IMG/VR virus record: IMGVR_UViG_3300046007_011607
Coordinates: 1 to 30,396 of that record
Reading direction: 5' to 3' (one strand)
From: a virus
DNA: 30,396 nt
Numbering within the stretch: position 1 is the first letter of the stretch; every line of letters begins with the position of its first letter. Position numbers and translations under genes: made by a program. This document shows positions 1 to 7,845 of this stretch, one piece after another. The notes under the pieces are model-generated. The model made no database searches, was not told the DNA's origin, and worked only from the letters and a program-made list of their open reading frames with translations.

Positions 1-2
1 AG

Positions 3-380
3 TTGTTTTTGGATGCCTCCCGCGTGGCGGGGCCTGGTGATGGGGTGGTGATCGGAATTGACCAGGGTGACGTGAACGAGGGTCGATCGCGGGACGAGAT
101 CGCAGATACCTGCCGGGTGCAGTCAACGATGCCCGTGGTGCTCACCATTTCGATGCCCCGGCAACCGGGAGACCCCCCTAACTGGCAGCTGCTTGACCCG
201 TTCTACGTGACGGCCCATAGCCGGATCATGGCCCCGCCTGGCAACCTGGGAGGGCTATGCCAAAGCATCCAGTCAGACGGGCGGGCGTTTCCCGATCCCA
301 ATTTGCAGGCATGTTGGCTAAGGCTCCTCTACACTTTCACCTACAAGACCGCAAAGTCTAATGTGACCGTGATCAGATGA
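3..380 (+). CDS. Tail terminator-like protein (5' end probably cut by window edge)
   Basis: The open frame runs to the window edge; the first usable codon is TTG at position 3, so the true start may lie upstream. The 125 visible residues have no motif I recognise with certainty. The placement directly before the tail tube gene is where lambda-like phages keep the tail terminator (gpU type). The C-terminal part (WLRLLYTFTYKT) looks like a beta strand of a small alpha/beta virion protein. A terminator would cap the finished tail tube and form the joint to the head. It overlaps the next gene by ATGA at 377-380. The function rests on position more than on sequence. Confidence 0.5.
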   Translation: MFLDASRVAGPGDGVVIGIDQGDVNEGRSRDEIADTCRVQSTMPVVLTISMPRQPGDPPNWQLLDPFYVTAHSRIMAPPGNLGGLCQSIQSDGRAFPDPNLQACWLRLLYTFTYKTAKSNVTVIR

Positions 381-619
381 GCACTGAAGACCCCACGCCT
401 CCCCCTCTCCCCCAAGGGGCCGGCCAGTTTACCTGGGAGCCGGGCCAAGCCGACTGGCAGGAGGTTGCGCCCCCTGCCGCCGTAGAGATTTCCGCCACCG
501 ACCAACCAGCCCCTCAACCATCACCCCCCGAGGATTCGACCGATGCCTTACCGCGACCAAATCTTCCTGCTGGGTCCCGAAACAACCAGCGGCACAGCGG
601 TAACGCTGACCGGGGCTAA
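377..619 (+). CDS. Small proline-rich protein overlapping the tail tube gene
   Basis: An 80-aa frame starts with an ATGA overlap on the preceding gene, which argues for translational coupling. The sequence is rich in Pro, Ala and Gln with no predicted fold. Its last 77 bases overlap the start of the tail tube gene in another frame, an unusually long overlap for this genome, where 1-17 bases is normal. It could be a small disordered tail-assembly factor, or only a coupled leader that brings ribosomes to the tube gene start at 543. I do not recognise a family. Confidence 0.45.
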   Translation: MSTEDPTPPPLPQGAGQFTWEPGQADWQEVAPPAAVEISATDQPAPQPSPPEDSTDALPRPNLPAGSRNNQRHSGNADRG

Positions 620-1487
620 CGCGATCCCTTGCGGATCGTTTGATCCTAATGTGGCCGACTGGGTTGAGGTTGAGCGAACACAGCTAGGCGCTCGCCCTGG
701 CACGCAGCGGGCGGCGGCGATCACCGAGCGCAAGGTTTCCGCTGACATCCCGTTTGAGTTTGCGGGTTCGGGCACCCGTGGCGCGATCTCAGCCCTCAAT
801 CCGGTGATGCTGGCCGCGGGCTTCAATTCCAGCGTGGTTGCCGGGGCCAGCGGCAGTGTGAGCTACGCCCTGGCCTGGCCACCGCCGGCGATCACCCACA
901 CCGCACGGTTTCACCGCGATGGCGTGGTGTACTCCGCTGCTGGCGGGCGAGTCAGCAAGCTGGTAATCAGCGGCCAGGCTGGGCAGCCATTGAGCGCCGT
1001 TGCCAGCTACATGGGCCTCTACCGCCCCCCTGCAACCGTCGCCAACCCAACCCCGAGCTATCCGGCGCCACTGGCCAATTCGGTGCCGTTTGATTCATCC
1101 AGCACTACACCAGGCTCGCTGACATTTGCCGGCGTTGGAGTTTGCGTAGAGGCGTTTGAGCTGACCATTGAAAATATCACCCAGTATTACGATAATGCCG
1201 GGTGCGTGCCTCATATTGATTTTACCGACCGAACTATAACATTTACCCTTACAATCGCCCGGCTGCCGATTGAAACATTAGACGTGTTTACCAATGCCTC
1301 TAACTCTCAGTTAGGTGCGTTGGTGCTTCCAGTCGGTACGGTGGCTGGCAACATCAACACCTTCAACCTGCCACAGGTTCAGGTAATGCCCAGCCTTGTC
1401 AATGTCAAGGATAGTAATTACATTCAGCTTCAAGGTCGAATGGTTGCCGAAGCGGCCAACCAAGAGCTGACGATTGTTCAGACCTGA
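543..1487 (+). CDS. Major tail tube protein
   Basis: A 314-aa protein whose start (MPYRDQIFLLGPETTSGTAV) and size fit phage tail tube proteins of the lambda gpV/TP901 type. These polymerise as hexameric rings around the tape measure. The chain is rich in Gly, Ser, Thr and Val, as expected for a beta-sandwich subunit; residues 200-314 look like alternating strands. It lies between a terminator-like gene and the chaperone G/T pair, the standard order. The ATG at 543 is chosen because the encoded N-terminus resembles other tube proteins; no Shine-Dalgarno sequence is visible, and the leader is C-rich. A hairpin straddles the stop codon, which fits a highly expressed virion gene. Confidence 0.75.
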   Translation: MPYRDQIFLLGPETTSGTAVTLTGANAIPCGSFDPNVADWVEVERTQLGARPGTQRAAAITERKVSADIPFEFAGSGTRGAISALNPVMLAAGFNSSVVAGASGSVSYALAWPPPAITHTARFHRDGVVYSAAGGRVSKLVISGQAGQPLSAVASYMGLYRPPATVANPTPSYPAPLANSVPFDSSSTTPGSLTFAGVGVCVEAFELTIENITQYYDNAGCVPHIDFTDRTITFTLTIARLPIETLDVFTNASNSQLGALVLPVGTVAGNINTFNLPQVQVMPSLVNVKDSNYIQLQGRMVAEAANQELTIVQT

Positions 1488-1502
1488 TTTGGTCAGACTT
1501 TT
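1478..1502 (+). terminator. Hairpin with short T tract after the tail tube gene
   Basis: Arms TCAGACC (1478-1484) and GGTCAGA (1491-1497) pair with one mismatch around the loop TGATTT, followed by CTTTT. The stop codon of the tube gene lies in the loop. It is weak for an intrinsic terminator and may act as partial attenuation, giving more tube protein than downstream products. Confidence 0.4.
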
Positions 1503-1531
1503 AATCCTAACTCTCACCCCTGATTTCTCTT

Positions 1532-1996
1532 ATGGCTTTCGATCTGATCGACATTGAAGACGACTACCCTTGCGAAGTAGCGCTTAAGGGCGCTGTGATG
1601 AATGATGGAAAAATTGAAGACAAGGTGTTTACCGCTATGTTTAGGCGAATGGAGCAGGAAGAAATCAATAAATTATTAAAAGAAATTGACGATGCTAACG
1701 CTGTAGCTAAAGCTATCGAAAGGGGCGATTTATTGCCTGGTGATTCAGTTGCGGCTGTTACAAATATTGAGTTTGCTGGCAGAATCCTTGCAGGATGGAT
1801 TGATCTTACTCGCAATGGTGAAGTGATGGAATTTAACGAGCAAAATCGAAGGGCTGTTTTGCAAAAGCAAGGCATGGCGCAGGCGATTGTTGGGGCATGG
1901 TTTAACATTCACTACAAGATGACCACTAAAGAAAGCGACACTTTGGGAAAGCGGCCAACCTCAAGGCCATCGCGAGGGAATGGTTTCGACAAATGA
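1532..1996 (+). CDS. Tail assembly chaperone, zero-frame product (lambda gpG analogue)
   Basis: A 154-aa protein between the tail tube and tape measure genes, the place of lambda gpG. It is largely helical and charged (FRRMEQEEINKLLKEIDDAN), as expected for the soluble chaperone that coats the tape measure before tube polymerisation. The gene is clearly more AT-rich than its neighbours. The leader lacks a Shine-Dalgarno sequence and has CTCACCCCTGA before the ATG. A lambda-type slippery site lies near codon 139-140, so a fraction of ribosomes should make a longer fusion with the next gene. It overlaps that gene by ATGA. Confidence 0.75.
   Translation: MAFDLIDIEDDYPCEVALKGAVMNDGKIEDKVFTAMFRRMEQEEINKLLKEIDDANAVAKAIERGDLLPGDSVAAVTNIEFAGRILAGWIDLTRNGEVMEFNEQNRRAVLQKQGMAQAIVGAWFNIHYKMTTKESDTLGKRPTSRPSRGNGFDK
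1942..1951 (+). promoter_or_regulatory. Programmed -1 ribosomal frameshift site (G to GT type)
   Basis: The bases are TTTGGGAAAG. The heptamer GGGAAAG (1945-1951) is in the required phase: zero-frame codons are gga aag, and after slipping they pair as ggg aaa. This is the same heptamer used by lambda G/T. An overlapping TTTGGGA at 1942-1948 is also in phase. The -1 frame is open from here straight into the gene starting at 1993, giving a fusion of about 275 residues that continues after the slip as KAANLKAIAREWFRQ. The fusion corresponds to lambda gpGT, which contacts both tape measure and tube protein. Confidence 0.85.
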
Positions 1997-2358
1997 CCCA
2001 GGCGCCGGCCAAAACACGGGAGCAGGAGGACGCTGGACAGCGCCGGGCAGCCGAAGCCATGGGCATCGTCTACGTGCCCATGGCCCGCGAGGATCGGCTA
2101 GAACCCATTGAGCCCACTTGCTGGATATGGCCCGAGAACTGGGAGGCCTTCCTGCTCTGGTGCCAGGTGCAAACCCAATGGCAGTGGGCCACCGAGTACA
2201 CCCCAGAGGGGCGTCCCTACCGGGTGCGCACCGGGCTCAACTATCCGGCGGTTATCGACCTGGCGGGCCTGCGGCGTGGCCGTGGCGCAGTTGCTGCGCT
2301 GATGGATGATCTGCGCGTCATTGAGTTGGAACTGTTGACACTGCTGAGGGGTTCCTGA
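1993..2358 (+). CDS. T-domain of the tail assembly chaperone fusion (gpT analogue)
   Basis: The frame has an ATG at 1993 (ATGA overlap), but its real use is probably as the C-terminal part of a frameshift fusion with the preceding gene. It carries a Trp-rich segment (CWIWPENWEAFLLWCQVQTQ) resembling the DUF1799-type second chaperone frames of siphophages. In lambda the T domain binds the tube subunit while the G domain binds the tape measure. It overlaps the tape measure gene by TGATG. Free translation from the ATG cannot be excluded. Confidence 0.7.
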   Translation: MTQAPAKTREQEDAGQRRAAEAMGIVYVPMAREDRLEPIEPTCWIWPENWEAFLLWCQVQTQWQWATEYTPEGRPYRVRTGLNYPAVIDLAGLRRGRGAVAALMDDLRVIELELLTLLRGS

Positions 2359-5195
2359 TGGCCGTCAATTTTGACGCGATTTTGAAGATTGGGGCCGAAG
2401 TCGCGGGGATGGGAAGTGTCACAAAGCTCAGCGACACGCTGATCAATGTGTCGAAATCGGCCAAGCTGGCGGCCCAGGAGAATGCCCGGGTCTTCAGCAC
2501 CGACGGGATAGAGCGTCAGATGGCTGCGGCCACAGCAGCATCGATCCAGATCCTGGATGCCGACAAGCAGGTGCTGGCGTCCAAGATGAAGTTGCAGCAG
2601 AACGACAGGGACCGTGCAGCGGCCCAAAACCAAATGGCGGACCTGGAGGTGAAGGGCGCGGAGTTGCGGCGCAAGCAGACAGAAGAGCAGTTGGCCGGCG
2701 AACTGAAGACAGCCCAGGCCAAAAAACAGGCCACCCAACTGGAGCTGCAGCGGGCCCAATCGGTGGTTTCTACTGCTGGCGCCTACGGCAAGATCACGCC
2801 CGAGATGCTGCGGCAGACCGAAGCTGCCAGGACCGCTAACCGAATTGCGCAGGAAGAGCTAGTAATAACCACAAACATTGTCGCCAAAAAAAGAGAAGTA
2901 GCAGATGCGCAACTTAGGGCGGCCCAGGCTCAGGCCGAATCGTTGCGAGTGGTTCACGTAGAAGCCACCCGCCTGCAGTCGGTTCTGTCTGGCCTCAACA
3001 GGATCGACGCATCCTTCAGCCGGGGATTTGATGCTGTTCTGAACAGCCGATCCTGGCAGGCTGCTGCTGCTGCTGCTGCAGGGTTTGGCGTTGCGCTGGC
3101 GACCAGCACCAAAGCGGCCATTGATTTTGAGACCAGTGTTTCCCGCGTGCGCAAAGTCATGGATGGCCTGGAGACACCTAAGGCAATTAAGGAAATATCA
3201 ACTGAGATCATCGGCCTATCCAAACAACTGCCCGTTTCCGCCAAGGGGTTTGCAGAGATTTACGCTGCTGCAGGGGCTTCAGGTATCGCCAGGAGCGAGG
3301 TCAAGGCATTTGCCAAGGACGTGGCGGGCCTTAGTGTTGCTTTTGAGATGACAGCAGATCAGGCCGGCACGTCTATAGCGAAGTTGCGCAACAGCCTTGG
3401 CATGACTCAGCCCGAGGTTATGAAGTTGGCCGATGCCATGAACTACCTTGACCAACAAACAGCGGCCAGAGCCTCCCAGCTGGTTGAGTTTGCCTTGCGT
3501 TCTGGTGCCGTTGGGCAACAAGCAGGACTGGCAGCAGAAAAAACCGTAGCGTTTGGCGCGGCCATGATCTCGGCTGGGGCTGACACGGAGGTAGCCGCGA
3601 CCTCGTTTAACAACATGGTCAAGGCGCTGACGCGGGGCAATTCAATGACCGAACGGCAGGTGGCCGCGTTGCAGACTTTAGGCTTTGTCGGGAAAGATGC
3701 AGGCCTAAATTTAGCCAGGGCAATGCAGGACAGCGCCGAACCTACGATTAGAGACTTTATTGGCCGAATCAAAGCAATGCCTAAAGAAATGCAGGCATCT
3801 ATAATTTCTGATTTTTTTGGTGACGAGACACGGGCCTTGCCTGCTTTAATTCAGAACGTAGATAACTTGGCAAAGTCTTTAGACGCTGTTGCCGGCCCAG
3901 GTAATTACGCTGGGTCAATGGCCAAAGAGCTTGGCGTGCAAATGGGCACTACTGCGGCGCAAATGCAGCTAGCAAAAAATAACGTAGAAGCGCTGCAGAT
4001 TGAAATAGGCAACTTAATAGTGCCAATTATCAATAATCTAGTACCTGGCATTATTGCAGTAGTTCGGGCAATTTCAGGATTTGCCGAAGCCAATCCCCTG
4101 CTCACACAAATAGCAATTGGAATTGGCGCTATTGGAGCAGCGGCGGTCATTGCCCTGCCCGTTGTGGCTGGGCTTGGGATGGCCATCAAGACCATTGCCG
4201 GCTTTGGCCTGGGGGCCACCCTTGCCGGCTGGGCTGGGGCCATGCCGGCCGTAACGGCAGGTCTGGCAGGCATCGCCAGCACCATCGTCTCAGTAGCCAC
4301 CGGACTGGCTGCCTTGGTTGCCGGGTTCGTGACTGCCCCGGTGTTGATCGGCGCGGCAGCCGTGGCCACAGCCGTTGTCATTTTTTCGTTCCGCGACCAG
4401 ATCGCCGATGCCTTTCGGGGCCTTTGGGATCTGATCGCCAACCCCACCACCGGATTGGTCGCAATGATCGGCGGCGGCTGGAACCTGATGATGGACAACA
4501 TCAGCAGCTACGTGGGCAGCATCCTCCCCAATATCAGCGCCAACTTTGCAGCATTTTTCGACACCATCATCGGTCCAGAGAATGGCTTGATTGCACGCCT
4601 GGGGCAAACCTGGAACCTGGCCATGGATGGAATGAGGGACTATGCCGTGGGCCTGGTGCAGCCCATCACCGATGCCTGGCAGTCGATCATCGGCACCGTG
4701 CGGGGGGTGATCAATTCGGCCCTCAGCCTGGCAGGGCGGGCGGTCAATGCCTTCATCGAGCAGATCAACCGCCTAATCGCCGCGGCCAATTCGGTGAGCG
4801 CCGCCGTGCGGGGCCCGCAGTTGGGGATGATCCAACCGGTGCAGGTGCCCCAGTTCGCCGGCGGCGGTTACACCGGCAACGGCCCACGGTCTGGCGGCCT
4901 CGATGGGCAGGGCGGATTTATGGCCATGCTGCATCCTCAGGAGCAGGTCATCGATCTGCATCGGTCGGTTCCTCGCGCTGCCACGGGCGGCGCTGCCCCC
5001 GCAGGGGCCCCCCGCACCGGCGGCACTTTTGCCCCAGTGTTCAACCTCAGCAACAACGGCCCCGTCTACCGGCTGCCCGATGGCACCGATGCGGTATCCC
5101 TGGCCGATGCGCAAGCCATGGTGGCCGATGGTGTTGGCCAGCTCTGGGACCGCCTCCAGAGCTATGACGGGCGCAAGGCCCTGGGCATGGCCTGA
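2358..5195 (+). CDS. Tail tape measure protein
   Basis: A 945-aa protein, the longest in the window. Residues about 45-230 are Gln/Ala/Lys-rich coiled coil. Residues about 230-470 match the TP901-type tape measure core (TKAAIDFETSVSRVRKVMDG and a repeated Ala-rich helical pattern). Residues about 545-690 are strongly hydrophobic, the segment thought to enter the host membrane. The C-terminal 150 residues are Gly-rich. By the usual rule of about 0.15 nm per residue, the tail would be near 140 nm. A run of seven CTG units near 3061-3079 encodes part of an Ala run. It starts by TGATG overlap with the T frame and ends by TGATG overlap with the next gene. AT-rich patches near 2850-2920 and 3780-4080 suggest recombination inside the gene. 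Confidence 0.9.
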   Translation: MAVNFDAILKIGAEVAGMGSVTKLSDTLINVSKSAKLAAQENARVFSTDGIERQMAAATAASIQILDADKQVLASKMKLQQNDRDRAAAQNQMADLEVKGAELRRKQTEEQLAGELKTAQAKKQATQLELQRAQSVVSTAGAYGKITPEMLRQTEAARTANRIAQEELVITTNIVAKKREVADAQLRAAQAQAESLRVVHVEATRLQSVLSGLNRIDASFSRGFDAVLNSRSWQAAAAAAAGFGVALATSTKAAIDFETSVSRVRKVMDGLETPKAIKEISTEIIGLSKQLPVSAKGFAEIYAAAGASGIARSEVKAFAKDVAGLSVAFEMTADQAGTSIAKLRNSLGMTQPEVMKLADAMNYLDQQTAARASQLVEFALRSGAVGQQAGLAAEKTVAFGAAMISAGADTEVAATSFNNMVKALTRGNSMTERQVAALQTLGFVGKDAGLNLARAMQDSAEPTIRDFIGRIKAMPKEMQASIISDFFGDETRALPALIQNVDNLAKSLDAVAGPGNYAGSMAKELGVQMGTTAAQMQLAKNNVEALQIEIGNLIVPIINNLVPGIIAVVRAISGFAEANPLLTQIAIGIGAIGAAAVIALPVVAGLGMAIKTIAGFGLGATLAGWAGAMPAVTAGLAGIASTIVSVATGLAALVAGFVTAPVLIGAAAVATAVVIFSFRDQIADAFRGLWDLIANPTTGLVAMIGGGWNLMMDNISSYVGSILPNISANFAAFFDTIIGPENGLIARLGQTWNLAMDGMRDYAVGLVQPITDAWQSIIGTVRGVINSALSLAGRAVNAFIEQINRLIAAANSVSAAVRGPQLGMIQPVQVPQFAGGGYTGNGPRSGGLDGQGGFMAMLHPQEQVIDLHRSVPRAATGGAAPAGAPRTGGTFAPVFNLSNNGPVYRLPDGTDAVSLADAQAMVADGVGQLWDRLQSYDGRKALGMA

Positions 5196-5674
5196 TGCCT
5201 GCCACCGGCCCCTACTTCTGGACCCAGACCATCAAATGGATGGACCCCTCCGGCGTGGCGCGGGCCCGCTGGCACCGGCTCGACCTGGCCGACAACTTGC
5301 CCTTCAGCAGCTGGAATGCAGGCGACGGTGACGGGCCACAGGCCTGGCGGTATCAGGAATTCAATTGCCCAGGGTTTGATTCAGGCCTGGTAGCAGCATC
5401 GGCCCAGATCTCGTGCGCCTATTCCGCATCGGCCCTGGCCTTGGCCCGGCAGGCGGAGGCCGAGGGCTGGTTCCTCGATCTTGTCCAGTACCAGCTCATC
5501 ACCGGCGGCCTGGTGCGGGTCGATTCGGTCCTGATGGGCAGCGTCACCGCTTCAGGCGGCCTAACGGCGTTCTCGATTGCAGCGACCAGCTCCCCGCCAC
5601 CGGTTGCGGTCTCGGTGCCCCCACTGATCCTGACGCAGCAGAACATAGGCACCCCCTGCCGGTTGGATTTCTGA
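5195..5674 (+). CDS. Small tail-tip/distal tail protein, unassigned
   Basis: A 159-aa protein between the tape measure and the J-like gene, where lambda keeps M, L, K and I. It starts MPATGPYFWTQTIKWMDPSG and is mostly beta-like, with several aromatic residues. I do not recognise a named family; a distal tail or tip-assembly role is inferred from position. Start and stop overlap both neighbours by one base (TGATG), so the three genes are translationally coupled. Confidence 0.65.
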   Translation: MPATGPYFWTQTIKWMDPSGVARARWHRLDLADNLPFSSWNAGDGDGPQAWRYQEFNCPGFDSGLVAASAQISCAYSASALALARQAEAEGWFLDLVQYQLITGGLVRVDSVLMGSVTASGGLTAFSIAATSSPPPVAVSVPPLILTQQNIGTPCRLDF

Positions 5675-7845
5675 TGATTGCGTTTTCAAGCTCTAGCCCC
5701 GGCGGCTCCCGGCATACCAAAGGATCAATCGCCCTGGGTGGCGCGGCCCCTGCCGCCCTGGGTGGCGCGGCTAAGGTGGTGGCCACCGGCGGGGTAGAGC
5801 CCCCCAGCGACTGGAACTCCCCCCAACGGGCGGTGCAGCTGCTCGAACGTGCGCCTATCGTCTGGTGCCGGCGGATCGGCGACAGCTGCAGTAGCCCCTC
5901 AGATGCTGGAATTGGTGGCGTGATCCTCAGCCCTGGCGCGTCGGCCTGCCGGTTTGATTCGCCAGAGATCGATGGCGATCCGGTAGCCAATGCCGTTGCG
6001 GCCAAATACCGGCTGGTTCTCAGCCAAGGCCGGCTCGGGGGTATCCACGTCAGAGACGTTTTCCATGGCCGTTGCCGAGTCGGCGCGTTCTCCCAGGCCT
6101 ACGGCAAGCCTGCAGGCAGGTGGACCCCTGGCAATTTTCTGGTCGATGTTTATGACGGTGCTCAACTTATAGCCAATAAAGTTGAAGCCCCCACTCAATG
6201 CGGCACGGCTGGAACATATGAAGGCCTAACTACTTTCAGTTTTGCTGTTACATATTTCAACGGCTTTGACGAAAACGGCGTCGGTCTGCCAGACCGTGGC
6301 CACTGGAAGCGGCAGATTCATCTATTCATTCGCAATGGCGTCGAAACAACCAGGCTACTGGATAACACCTACGGCAGCTCTAATAACCTGGCTGATCTAT
6401 ACTTATTCCTTTTGAACAATGATGGCCGCACTTCAGATGTGCAGATTGATCGAGAATCACTGACTGCAGCAGCTCGATTCATGGATGTTAATGGGCTGTT
6501 TTGGAATGGCGTGCTATCTACCCCAACCAGTATCAGCGATTTGATGAGCAAGATTGGACCTTATTACATGGTCCGAGAAACTAAAATCAATGGCCGCTAC
6601 GGCCTGCGGCCACTGCTGCCCGTAACGCCATCGGGTGCGATTGACACTGGCCCGCTGCAGCCTAAATGGGTCTTCAACAACGAAGCGATTGTCGATGGCA
6701 GCTACACATTTCAGGGCGTGGGTCCCGAGGCTAGGAGGCCGTACAGGGCCCTGGTCGCATGGCGGCAGCAGGGAGGCGCGGGACTGGATCGAATGATCCG
6801 AACCACGCCAGTAAGCTACGGCGACACCCCAGATACTGCGCCAACAGAAGAACACGATCTAACCCAATCCGTCACCACGGAGATTCATGCGGCTAGGGCG
6901 ATGCGGTTTGGTCAGGCAAAGCGCCGATACATCACCCACACAGCATCTGCAGCCGTCAAGCCTGGCTATTGGGATTCCACCCTAGGAGAGGGCGAATTGA
7001 TTGCATTGCAGCTGGATCGCACTGATCTGGAGGCCGGAACAACTGATCAACTGCGCGAGTGGTACTGGATCACCAGCACCAGTATTAGCCAAGATGGTCA
7101 GCTGAAACTTGCCCTGGAGCAATGCCCGGTTGATGCACGGGGTCGGTCGCTGGTGGCCCTTGATGTTGCGGCGGTCACCGCCCACGGCGGCATCTGGCCA
7201 TCAGGCGACACCGCCCCCCCCTGCGACGCAGACGCCAGCAGGGCCACCGATTGCTCAATTCCCCCCGAGGATGCCGATTCCTGGACCGACGATGAAGTCT
7301 GGTTCTACGGCCGTTACGGGCGCAAACCTGGGCCAGGCGAATTTGTAGGCGGCGGTTGGCGCAGCGGGCCATCTCCCGCCCCTCCTGCTGGACCCACGGG
7401 TGGCGGTGGTGGAGGCGGTGGCGGCGCCCCTACTCCGCTGCCACCGACTGGCCCTGTCGAGCCCCCTGGCATCCCGAGCTATCCCGGCACGCCCGTGGGT
7501 CCAGCAAAGCCGCCCGTGCCACCACAGCCGCCAGCCGACTTCACAAAATATACACTTCTCGCCGGCTTTGAAAGAGTAGAGGGAGTCACCGGAGTTACTG
7601 AAGCTGTAATTGTTCAACAAGATATAATGGTTAACCCCGGCCAGACTGCGCAAATAATTGATATAACGCCATACGAGGACGGTACGGGCATTTACAGCAT
7701 TAACACACTGACGGTCGGAGTTTTCAACGCAGACGGAACCCAGGCCCGCCAGTTGACCTACGATAGAGGTTCAATGTTTGGCTCAAATACGGCGGTGTGG
7801 GTCTATAGGTGGATCACTCGGGAACTGGGCGGCGGATACGCCTGA
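5674..7845 (+). CDS. Tail tip / host-specificity protein, J-like (baseplate hub)
   Basis: The start is placed at the ATG at 5674, which overlaps the previous stop (TGATG); the frame stays open far upstream, but that part is only a shadow of the preceding gene. The 723-aa protein has an N-terminal part with Cys residues (PIVWCRRIGDSCSS), a central region of the kind seen in phage tail-tip proteins (residues about 220-520), a DDEVWFYGRYGRKPG motif, then a nine-Gly run and a Pro-rich linker (about 565-620), and a final beta-rich domain of about 100 residues. The last domain is more AT-rich than the rest, suggesting an exchanged module. It probably forms the tail tip that contacts the cell surface. 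Confidence 0.7.
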   Translation: MIAFSSSSPGGSRHTKGSIALGGAAPAALGGAAKVVATGGVEPPSDWNSPQRAVQLLERAPIVWCRRIGDSCSSPSDAGIGGVILSPGASACRFDSPEIDGDPVANAVAAKYRLVLSQGRLGGIHVRDVFHGRCRVGAFSQAYGKPAGRWTPGNFLVDVYDGAQLIANKVEAPTQCGTAGTYEGLTTFSFAVTYFNGFDENGVGLPDRGHWKRQIHLFIRNGVETTRLLDNTYGSSNNLADLYLFLLNNDGRTSDVQIDRESLTAAARFMDVNGLFWNGVLSTPTSISDLMSKIGPYYMVRETKINGRYGLRPLLPVTPSGAIDTGPLQPKWVFNNEAIVDGSYTFQGVGPEARRPYRALVAWRQQGGAGLDRMIRTTPVSYGDTPDTAPTEEHDLTQSVTTEIHAARAMRFGQAKRRYITHTASAAVKPGYWDSTLGEGELIALQLDRTDLEAGTTDQLREWYWITSTSISQDGQLKLALEQCPVDARGRSLVALDVAAVTAHGGIWPSGDTAPPCDADASRATDCSIPPEDADSWTDDEVWFYGRYGRKPGPGEFVGGGWRSGPSPAPPAGPTGGGGGGGGGAPTPLPPTGPVEPPGIPSYPGTPVGPAKPPVPPQPPADFTKYTLLAGFERVEGVTGVTEAVIVQQDIMVNPGQTAQIIDITPYEDGTGIYSINTLTVGVFNADGTQARQLTYDRGSMFGSNTAVWVYRWITRELGGGYA

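Noticed and set aside
5413-5673. Upstream extension of the J-like gene frame (start at 5413)
   Set aside because: It lies out of frame inside the preceding gene; the ATG at 5674 overlaps the previous stop as TGATG, the junction type used throughout.
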